Below, one piece after another: positions 1 through 5,124 of a stretch of DNA of 5,124 nucleotides. The DNA comes from an uncultured Mucispirillum sp. GTDB lineage: Bacteria > Chrysiogenota > Deferribacteres > Deferribacterales > Mucispirillaceae. Positions within the stretch are counted from its first letter, which is position 1; each line of letters starts with the position of its first letter. The translations under genes and the position numbers were made by a program. The notes beneath the pieces were generated by a model. That model did not search any database, was not told where the DNA came from, and saw only the letters and a list, made by a program, of their open reading frames with translations. The stretch is taken from assembly GCA_945929285.1 (NCBI GenBank), contig CAMEOC010000108.1, positions 1 through 5,124 of the forward strand, in the 5' to 3' direction.

Positions 1-955
1 CATATAGTATTCTTTTACCTGTTTCAATATTTATTTTAGGGTTTTCAGCTTTTATGTGAGGAGCTGCCCACATAAAGCCTTTTCTCATTTCTTTGTAATA
101 TTCAAGCTTAGGTTCAATATTTAATTCTGCCATAGCTTTAGAATACTGTTCTTCAGAAAGTGGTGCACCGTGGTATGATGCAACATTTTCCATAAAAGAA
201 ACACCTGAGCCCATTTTAGTATTAGCTATAATACACACAGGTTTTGGGCAAGATTTTGCCTTTAATAAAGCACCTGTAATATCTTTATAATCATGGCCGT
301 CAATACTTAATATTTCCCAACCGTCTGATTTGTAGCTTTCTGCAATATTCATAGCAGGCATAACTTCTGCAATATCTCCAGAAATTTGCAGGCAGTTATA
401 GTCTACAATTACTGTAATATTTGAAAGGTTATATTTAGAAGCAAAACGCCTTGCCTCTGTAATCTGCCCCTTTTCATGTTCCCCATCGCCCATGAAAACA
501 AAAACATCAAATTCATGACCGCTTACCTTTCCTGCCACTGCCATACCGCATGCAGCAGATAACCCCTGGCCTAAGTTACCAGTTGTCCACTCCACACCAG
601 GAATAGAGCGTTCTATATGCCCTTCATATATACTGCCTGCTTTTCTAAAGTAAGCAATATATTCTTCCTGTGGAAGTATTCCTATACGAGCAAGGCTTGA
701 ATAAACAGCAGGGGAAATATGCCCGTGGGAAACTATAACCCTGTCGCGAGATAAATCGTGCAGGTTAAATCTATTAATATTTGCAATATTATAAACAGTA
801 AGCAAAACATCAATAGTAGACATAGAACCACCAGGGTGGCCGCTTGCTGCTAAAGTTGTCATGGTTAAAATATCACCACGGCAAATATTAGCTTCGCTTT
901 TTAACTTATCATAATCAATACCAGCAATTTTATTTGAAAATTCTTGAAAATTCAT
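1..955 (-). CDS. tkt: Transketolase, N-terminal part (cut by left edge)
   Basis: Transketolase moves two-carbon ketol units between sugar phosphates in the non-oxidative pentose phosphate pathway, in the cytoplasm, using thiamine diphosphate (TPP) and a divalent metal. The 318 visible codons, starting at ATG 955-953, cover the whole TPP-binding (PP) domain. Visible motifs are SGHPGG (38-43), SHGH (76-79), EGHIE (111-115), TTGNLGQG (124-131), the metal/TPP motif beginning MGDG (155-158) and ending at N187 in VDYN, and YHG (261-263). From memory of the yeast enzyme, these match its cofactor histidines, Asp157 and Asn187. The chain runs on past residue 275, where split N-terminal subunits usually stop, into a linker (TGKRILY) that typically leads into the pyrimidine domain. 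A single full-length enzyme of about 620-660 residues is therefore likely. One oddity is GDGEHEKG, where most family members have Glu-Gly after three residues and this has Lys-Gly. The start is supported by AGGGAA five bases upstream. The gene is divergent from the transporter genes. Confidence 0.93.
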   Translation of the reverse strand, partial: MNFQEFSNKIAGIDYDKLKSEANICRGDILTMTTLAASGHPGGSMSTIDVLLTVYNIANINRFNLHDLSRDRVIVSHGHISPAVYSSLARIGILPQEEYIAYFRKAGSIYEGHIERSIPGVEWTTGNLGQGLSAACGMAVAGKVSGHEFDVFVFMGDGEHEKGQITEARRFASKYNLSNITVIVDYNCLQISGDIAEVMPAMNIAESYKSDGWEILSIDGHDYKDITGALLKAKSCPKPVCIIANTKMGSGVSFMENVASYHGAPLSEEQYSKAMAELNIEPKLEYYKEMRKGFMWAAPHIKAENPKINIETGKRILY

Positions 956-960
956 ATTAT

Positions 961-966
961 TTCCCT
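961..966 (-). promoter_or_regulatory. Ribosome binding site of transketolase
   Basis: Read on the minus strand this is AGGGAA, five bases before the ATG at 955. It is a reasonable Shine-Dalgarno match at normal spacing, and it fixes the start, because no other in-frame start nearby has one. Confidence 0.7.
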
Positions 967-1014
967 ATATAATTTTCTTACATTTGCAGTTTTAAAAAAT
1001 AACTACTTGAATGG

Positions 1015-1043
1015 AAGATAACCATATAAAACAATTATGTCAA
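1015..1043 (-). promoter_or_regulatory. Sigma70-type promoter for transketolase
   Basis: On the minus strand there is a perfect -35 TTGACA (1043-1038), a 17-base spacer, and a -10 TATCTT (1020-1015, 4 of 6 matches). Transcription would start near 1008, giving a 5' leader of about 50 bases before the transketolase ATG. Position, orientation and spacing all fit. It is a prediction by eye only. Confidence 0.6.
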
Positions 1044-1080
1044 TAAAAAAAGCACATATTTTAAATTTTATTTTTTTCCT

Positions 1081-1109
1081 TTGACTTTCATTAAAATTTA
1101 TAGTATATT
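1081..1109 (+). promoter_or_regulatory. Sigma70-type promoter for the MATE gene pair
   Basis: The -35 is TTGACT (1081-1086, 5 of 6), the spacer is 17 bases, and the -10 is TATATT (1104-1109, 5 of 6). The A/T-rich stretch just upstream (1053-1079), with a T7 tract, could act as an UP element. Transcription would begin near 1116, about 200 bases before the first MATE start codon. It is the best plus-strand candidate in the gap. A perfect TTGACA at 1172-1177 has no properly spaced -10. Confidence 0.6.
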
Positions 1110-1128
1110 CAAAACATAGGTGCTTATT

Positions 1129-1209
1129 ATGAATCTATACCCACAATCATCGTATTATTCAAAACTTTCTTTTGACAGGTTTTTTATTAAACCACCACTT
1201 TTCATATAA
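1129..1209 (+). CDS. Possible 26-residue leader peptide
   Basis: An ATG-to-TAA reading frame of 26 codons starts about 13 bases after the predicted transcription start and lies wholly within the leader of the first MATE gene. The only Shine-Dalgarno-like sequence is a bare AGG (1118-1120), eight bases upstream. The peptide begins MNLYPQSSYY and ends with FFIKPPLFI. It is rich in aromatic residues (three Tyr, four Phe) and has a Pro-Pro pair at residues 22-23. I recognise no family. Location suggests a regulatory leader peptide whose translation could affect folding of the downstream hairpins. Equally, a frame this short is expected by chance in A/T-rich DNA, so this is speculative. Confidence 0.2.
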   Translation: MNLYPQSSYYSKLSFDRFFIKPPLFI

Positions 1210-1265
1210 CAATATCTTTACATCTTATTTTAAAACCACAATTTTAAACATTAAATTTTATATTA

Positions 1266-1307
1266 AAGGCTAAAATTATGCCTTAATGGCTTTTTTTGCC
1301 TAAAAAA
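1266..1307 (+). promoter_or_regulatory. Hairpin cluster just before the first MATE start
   Basis: Four alternating segments, GGC (1268-1270), GCC (1280-1282), GGC (1288-1290) and GCC (1298-1300), can pair in mutually exclusive ways. The best stem is AAGGC/GCCTT (1266-1270 with 1280-1284, 9-base loop). A T7 run (1291-1297) follows the third segment and can also pair with A6 at 1302-1307 around a GCCT loop. The arrangement resembles a weak attenuator or a structure controlling access to the start codon at 1317. The stems are short and no stable terminator is evident. Confidence 0.25.
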
Positions 1308-1316
1308 GTGATAATT

Positions 1317-2657
1317 ATGGAAACAAAACAATCAAATATTATAACATTAAAGGAAAGCAGGCTTTTTTATAAGTTTGCTGTGCCTAATATATTAAGCCTT
1401 GTGCTTTTATCCTCTGCTGGTATTGTAGATGCCATATTTATTGGCAGATATGTGGGGGAAATGAGTTTAGCTGCTGTTAATACTGCAAACCCTGTATTTA
1501 GTTTTATATGGGGCTTATCTATGATGATAATGATAGGCGGTGCCGTTGCAACAGGTAAACTTTTTGGGGAACAAAACAATAAAGAAGCAAATGCTGTTTT
1601 TACAAGCTCTATTATAAGTGTATTTGCTGTTACTTTAATTGTATCCCTTTTAATATACATATTTACAGAAAACATTATAAAACTTATTGGTGGAAGTGAA
1701 AAAACTACACCTATTGCTGTTACTTACTTAAAAACAATACTACCATTTATATGTTTTACAACTATAGGTTATGGTTTATCTATTTTTGCAAGAGTAGATG
1801 GTTTTCCTGTACTTGCATCAGTTGCATTAATAACTGGTGCTGTATCAAACATAATACTAGATGCCATATTTATAGCAGTATTAGATATGGGGGTAAAAGG
1901 TGCAGCTTATGCTACTGGTCTATCATTTATTGTAAGTTTTTCAATTCTTTTTATACATTTTATGCGTAAAAAAGGAAACTTAAAAATATCATTTCAAAAA
2001 CCAAATATTTTGCAGGTAATAAAATCCAGCTATAACGGTTTATCTGAATTTTTAAATGAAATATCTGTGGGTATTACCATGGCTTTATTTAATATAACCA
2101 TGCTAAAATGTGCCAATGAAGAAGGGGTGGCTGCTTTTTCTGCCATAAATTATATAATGTGGCTTGGTAATATGGTAAACTATGGGGCAGCAGATACACT
2201 AAACCCATTAATCTCCACAAACTATGGGGCAGGAAAATATCAGCGAATAAAAAATATATTAAAAACTGGTGCATTTTTCACATTCTTAAACGGTGTTGGT
2301 ATATTTATAACCTTAAGCCTTTTTAGCCATGAATTAACAAGCTTATTTATAAAAAATGAAGAATCTAAAGCTTTTTGTATTTCAGTAGAATTTATATCTT
2401 TTGTAAAATGGGCCTTTTTATTAAGTGGTATAAATATGGTGCTTTCATCATACTTTACAGCTATGCTGCTGCCAAAACAATCTGCAGTAATAGCTTCCCT
2501 TCGCTCACTTATTATGCCTTACTGCATGCTTTTATTTCTGCCAAAATTATTTGAATTAAAAGGCGTTTATTTTACTCTGTCAGTAAGTGAACTTACTACA
2601 TTTTTAGTGGCAGTAACTTTATTTCTTTTAAACTACAAAGTATTATTAAAAAGATGA
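1317..2657 (+). CDS. MATE-family multidrug/cation antiporter, first of tandem pair
   Basis: This is a complete 446-residue inner-membrane transporter of the MATE family (two MatE domains), which exports organic compounds in exchange for Na+ or H+. About 12 hydrophobic helices can be drawn in two six-helix halves, with helix 6 ending near residue 216 and helix 7 starting near 246. Family features are VDAIFIGRYVG (37-47), G80 through GEQ (84-86), RVDGFP (159-164), LD-IFI followed by DMGVKGAAYATG (190-201), and NYGAGKYQRIK (302-312). Acidic residues lie in membrane segments: D38 (helix 1, where NorM-type proteins have a coupling Asp), E244/E248 (helix 7) and E425 (helix 12). The frame is open back to TTG 1296 and GTG 1308. 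I chose ATG 1317 because the upstream options have no ribosome site and begin inside a T-run, although the site before 1317 (AAGTGA) is also weak. The substrate cannot be told. Confidence 0.92.
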   Translation: METKQSNIITLKESRLFYKFAVPNILSLVLLSSAGIVDAIFIGRYVGEMSLAAVNTANPVFSFIWGLSMMIMIGGAVATGKLFGEQNNKEANAVFTSSIISVFAVTLIVSLLIYIFTENIIKLIGGSEKTTPIAVTYLKTILPFICFTTIGYGLSIFARVDGFPVLASVALITGAVSNIILDAIFIAVLDMGVKGAAYATGLSFIVSFSILFIHFMRKKGNLKISFQKPNILQVIKSSYNGLSEFLNEISVGITMALFNITMLKCANEEGVAAFSAINYIMWLGNMVNYGAADTLNPLISTNYGAGKYQRIKNILKTGAFFTFLNGVGIFITLSLFSHELTSLFIKNEESKAFCISVEFISFVKWAFLLSGINMVLSSYFTAMLLPKQSAVIASLRSLIMPYCMLLFLPKLFELKGVYFTLSVSELTTFLVAVTLFLLNYKVLLKR

Positions 2658-2660
2658 TTT

Positions 2661-4028
2661 ATGTTAAATAACAATGATTTAAAAATTGCTTCGGGCAATA
2701 TATATAAAACTTTTTTCAAATTTATGCTGCCTAATATGGTAGGGCTTATTGCCATGAGCTCTGTAACACTGGTGGATGCTTATTTTGTAAGCAAATATGT
2801 AAGCCCTGTGGCTTTAGCTGCTGTTAATATTATTATGCCGCTTATTACTATTGTATTTGGTATATCTATAATGCTTTCCATTGGGGCAGCTGTTCTTACA
2901 GGCACATATCTAGGGGAACAAAGGATAATAAAAGCAAGTGCAGTTTTCACAAAAGTGATGATAAGTATAACCTTTATTTCCTTGTTTTTTTCAGCAGTAT
3001 GCTATTTTTTCAGCTACGATGTGGCAAGGCTTTTACATGCTAATGATGAAATAATGGTATATGCAAAGCCCTATTTGGAAATGGTTTCACTTTTCTTTTT
3101 ATTTCAGGCTTTAGAATATTCTTTATCTGTATTAATTAGAACAGACGGCAACCCATATCTTGCTTCTTTTGCAGTATTATTAGGTGCCATACTAAACTTT
3201 ATACTAGACTATATATTTATAGTAAAAATGGATATGGGTATAGAAGGGGCTGCCCTTGGCACTGGCTTATCCTTTATGGTTTCCACATGTTTACTGCTTA
3301 TGCACTTTGTATTTAAAAAAGGCAGCCTAAAACTAACAAAATATATTGGCAGTTTTAAAGAAATTGTGCTTGCTGCCTATAACGGCTCATCAGAGCTTTT
3401 CAGTGAAGCTTCTGTTGCCATAATAGCTTATCTTTTTAACCATATAATGGAAAAAAGCCTTGGCACTTTTGGGGTGGAAGCTTTTGCTTTTATTAATATT
3501 TCCCTGTGGGCTGTAAATATGTTGTGCTATGCTGTGGGGGATTCTTTAGTTCCGCTGCTTTCCATAAACTTTGGTGCAGTAAAATACTACCGCATACAAA
3601 AAATGCTTATGCTTGCAAGGTTTTCAGTAATATTTATAGGTGTTTCTGCATTTTTATTATTTACATTTATACCTGAAACTATAATAGCTTTTCTTTTAAA
3701 CCCACAGGAAAATAAAGAAGCCTTTAATATTGCCCTAACCTTTGCAGAATACACAAAATATGCCTTTTTATTTTTAGGCTTAAATATTGTATTTAGCTCA
3801 TCATTTACAGCATTACAAAAACCATTTCACTCTGTGGTGGTTGCAGCATTAAGGGGGCTTATACTGCCTGTAATATGTATATACCTTTTACCATTTATAT
3901 ATGCAGAAAAAGGGCTGTATATGGCTATTGCTGTGGCAGAATTTACTACCATAATACTTGCATACCTGCTTTGGAAAAACACAAAAGTTATAAAGGATAT
4001 TAATACTAACCTTGTAAATTATAAGTAA
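2661..4028 (+). CDS. MATE-family multidrug/cation antiporter, second of tandem pair
   Basis: This is a complete 455-residue, 12-helix MATE transporter, three bases after the stop of the preceding gene and clearly its paralogue. The two align without gaps from about residue 17 here to beyond residue 310 (offset +1), and one further single-residue gap (offset +2) covers the rest. By hand the N-terminal 86 aligned positions are about 45% identical. Shared residues include D39 (helix 1), GEQ (85-87), RTDGNP (160-165), ILDYIFI (181-187), E245/E249 (helix 7) and E427 (helix 12). It differs at NFGAVKYYRI (303-312), where the usual Gly is Val, and it has a longer hydrophilic C-terminal tail (about 439-455). 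The ribosome site is poor (AAAGATGA overlapping the previous stop), so translation probably depends on coupling to the upstream gene. It could act alone as a monomer or with its partner. The substrate is unknown. Confidence 0.92.
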   Translation: MLNNNDLKIASGNIYKTFFKFMLPNMVGLIAMSSVTLVDAYFVSKYVSPVALAAVNIIMPLITIVFGISIMLSIGAAVLTGTYLGEQRIIKASAVFTKVMISITFISLFFSAVCYFFSYDVARLLHANDEIMVYAKPYLEMVSLFFLFQALEYSLSVLIRTDGNPYLASFAVLLGAILNFILDYIFIVKMDMGIEGAALGTGLSFMVSTCLLLMHFVFKKGSLKLTKYIGSFKEIVLAAYNGSSELFSEASVAIIAYLFNHIMEKSLGTFGVEAFAFINISLWAVNMLCYAVGDSLVPLLSINFGAVKYYRIQKMLMLARFSVIFIGVSAFLLFTFIPETIIAFLLNPQENKEAFNIALTFAEYTKYAFLFLGLNIVFSSSFTALQKPFHSVVVAALRGLILPVICIYLLPFIYAEKGLYMAIAVAEFTTIILAYLLWKNTKVIKDINTNLVNYK

Positions 4029-4040
4029 ATGTGGTAGGAT
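4012..4040 (+). promoter_or_regulatory. Possible glgA promoter inside the end of the MATE gene
   Basis: TTGTAA (4012-4017), a 17-base spacer and TAGGAT (4035-4040) give four matches in each box, with a start near 4047 and a leader of about 24 bases before glgA. It overlaps the last codons of the second MATE gene. Matches of this quality are common in A/T-rich DNA. Confidence 0.35.
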
Positions 4041-4060
4041 ATAAAAAATTATTCTTTTTC

Positions 4061-4067
4061 GGAGGGG
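4061..4067 (+). promoter_or_regulatory. Strong ribosome binding site of glgA
   Basis: GGAGGGG sits with its GGAGG core five bases before ATG 4071. It is the strongest Shine-Dalgarno sequence in the window, in contrast with the weak sites before both MATE genes. It suggests that glgA is translated efficiently and independently of the upstream gene. Confidence 0.85.
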
Positions 4068-4070
4068 TAA

Positions 4071-5124
4071 ATGAGCAAAATAAAAGTATTATTTGTTGCC
4101 AGTGAAATAGCACCTTATGCAAAAACAGGCGGTTTAGCAGATGTTTCTTCTGCACTTCCTATTGCATTAAAGGAAAAAGGTATTGATGTAATATCTGTAA
4201 TGCCTTTATACTCAAAAGTAAACAGGGAAAAATATAAACTAGAAAGAATAATGGATTCTGCATGCTGCCACATGGGTAACTGTGAAGAATGGTACAGCGT
4301 TTACCACACAAAAGAGCCTTTTGGAAACGATGTTTATTTTATAGAATTTAATAAATATTTTGACAGGCCAGGTATTTACCACGACAGTGGCGGCGAATAT
4401 GCTGACAACCCATATAGGTATGCTTTTTTCTGCCGTGCAGCTATGCAGCTGGCAAAAGATTTAGAGTTTCAGCCAGATATAATACACACCAACGACTGGC
4501 AGACTGCTTATATCCCCTACTACTTAAAATGCGGTGAAGATGCTTTTTTCTGGGGCACTCGCTCTGTAATCACCATACATAATATTGGCTACCAGGGTAA
4601 CTTTGATGCTTCAGTATTAGATTATGCTAAAATATATTTAAACGACTTTAACGCTGGAGCCTTTGAATCTTTTGGCAGGTTAAATATTTTAAAAGGCGGT
4701 TTAGCTTTTGCAGATAAAATTACAACCGTTAGCCCAACCTATGCTAGAGAGATAATGGGTCCTATTGGCTCAGGTGGCCTCCATGACTTATTAAGAAGCC
4801 GTTCTGCAGATTTATGCGGTATATTAAACGGTATTGATACAAATGTATGGAACCCGGAAGTAGATACTTTAATACCAAAACAATATAACATAAAAACATA
4901 TAAAACAGGTAAAAAAGCAAATAAAAAAGCACTGCAAAAAATGTTTGACTTAAACGATGCACCAAATGTGCCACTTTTTGCATTTATTGGCCGTTTTGCT
5001 TCCCAAAAGGGCTTAGGGCTTTTGGCAGGGGCTGTGGAAAGAGCTGTTAATTCCATGGTTTGCCAGGTGGTAATACTTGGCTCAGGGGACGAAGATGCCC
5101 AGTGGTATTTCGGCTGGCTTCCTG
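4071..5124 (+). CDS. glgA: Glycogen synthase (ADP-glucose type), N-terminal part cut by right edge
   Basis: GlgA is the GT5-family glycosyltransferase that transfers glucose from ADP-glucose onto growing alpha-1,4-glucan in the cytoplasm. The 351 visible codons are roughly three quarters of the usual 475-490 residues. Visible signatures are the N-terminal donor-site motif KTGGLADV (18-25), HTNDWQ (139-144), HNIGYQG (170-176) with the active-site His, KGGLAFAD (208-215), VSPTYAREI (220-228), LNGID-NVWNP (252-262), and IGRFASQKG (306-314) with the Arg and Lys that bind the ADP-glucose phosphates, then GSGD (337-340). The first Rossmann domain is complete and the second is cut off. A strong ribosome site fixes the start. 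The gene lies 42 bases after the second MATE gene on the same strand with no evident terminator between, so it may share that transcript, use its own promoter, or both. The frame is intact throughout. Confidence 0.96.
   Translation, partial: MSKIKVLFVASEIAPYAKTGGLADVSSALPIALKEKGIDVISVMPLYSKVNREKYKLERIMDSACCHMGNCEEWYSVYHTKEPFGNDVYFIEFNKYFDRPGIYHDSGGEYADNPYRYAFFCRAAMQLAKDLEFQPDIIHTNDWQTAYIPYYLKCGEDAFFWGTRSVITIHNIGYQGNFDASVLDYAKIYLNDFNAGAFESFGRLNILKGGLAFADKITTVSPTYAREIMGPIGSGGLHDLLRSRSADLCGILNGIDTNVWNPEVDTLIPKQYNIKTYKTGKKANKKALQKMFDLNDAPNVPLFAFIGRFASQKGLGLLAGAVERAVNSMVCQVVILGSGDEDAQWYFGWLP

Larger units (their letters stand above)
956..1316. other. Divergent intergenic region between transketolase and MATE genes
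   Basis: These 361 very A/T-rich bases hold no established gene. Reading rightwards they contain the transketolase 5' leader (956-1008), its promoter (1015-1043), an A7 tract (1045-1051) and a T7 tract (1071-1077) between the two -35 boxes, and a plus-strand promoter (1081-1109). Then comes a leader of about 200 nt before the first MATE gene. That leader holds a possible 26-codon ORF (1129-1209), a small hairpin GGTTT/AAACC (1178-1182 with 1189-1193) and a cluster of GGC/GCC segments with a T7 run (1266-1307). I do not recognise a known riboswitch class here. Confidence 0.75.

Noticed and set aside
1..955. Split-type N-terminal transketolase subunit or 1-deoxyxylulose-5-phosphate synthase
   Set aside because: The chain continues past the usual end of split subunits into a linker typical of fused enzymes, and the motifs match transketolase, not DXS.
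1172..1177. Perfect TTGACA as a second -35 box for the MATE pair
   Set aside because: No acceptable -10 lies 16-18 bases downstream (the sequence there is C-rich); the nearest TATAAC is 27 bases away.
1178..1193. GGTTT/AAACC hairpin as an intrinsic terminator
   Set aside because: There are only five pairs with two G-C, and no T-run follows directly, so termination is not credible.
1116..1316. Guanidine-type (ykkC) riboswitch, because such elements can precede efflux genes
   Set aside because: I could not find the conserved GGG and ACGR elements in the expected arrangement; the leader is too A/T-rich to match.
1367..1675. Minus-strand open frame of 102 codons inside the first MATE gene
   Set aside because: It lies wholly opposite a strongly supported MATE coding region, has no ribosome site or family signature, and is an antisense shadow.
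1751..1969. Plus-strand 72-codon frame inside the first MATE gene
   Set aside because: It is an out-of-frame reading of the MATE gene with an abnormal Cys/Tyr-rich composition, so it is a shadow.
2089..2274. Minus-strand 61-codon frame inside the first MATE gene
   Set aside because: It is antisense to a conserved MATE segment with no independent support.
4041..4060. A-run and T-run before glgA as a terminator hairpin
   Set aside because: Any stem would be A-T pairs only with no G-C core, so it would be too weak to count.
4739..5056. Two overlapping minus-strand frames (105 and 73 codons) inside glgA
   Set aside because: They are antisense to conserved GlgA motifs. Two frames open over the same place points to composition and not to genes.

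Overview
The window is about one-third G+C and densely coded. It holds four protein-coding genes: two cut off by the window edges and two complete. The low G+C, codon bias towards A/T-ending codons, Shine-Dalgarno sites and sigma70-like promoter boxes indicate a low-GC bacterium. The gene style would fit a host-associated Deferribacterota such as Mucispirillum, but that is an impression from memory and not something the sequence proves.

Layout: positions 1-955 (minus strand) carry the first 318 codons of a transketolase, with its C-terminal half beyond the left edge. Positions 956-1316 are a 361-base divergent intergenic region. It has a good promoter facing each way, separated by a 37-bp stretch with A and T tracts. 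On the plus side it gives a leader of about 200 nt holding a possible 26-codon reading frame and several small hairpins. Positions 1317-2657 and 2661-4028 are two complete, homologous 12-helix MATE-family efflux transporters, 3 bases apart, almost certainly a tandem duplication transcribed together. Positions 4071-5124 are the first 351 codons of glycogen synthase GlgA, with a strong ribosome binding site and a possible promoter of its own overlapping the end of the second transporter gene.

How the genes relate: transketolase (pentose phosphate pathway) and GlgA (ADP-glucose to glycogen) are central carbohydrate genes. The MATE pair is a cation-coupled export unit with no visible functional link to either. 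The pair may lie at the head of a transcript that runs into glgA, since no convincing terminator separates them. I found no RNA gene, insertion sequence, CRISPR array, attachment site or origin, and nothing that amounts to a new defence or biosynthetic system. The points most worth a second look are the tandem MATE pair, its long leader with a possible leader peptide, and a changed residue in the transketolase cofactor motif.
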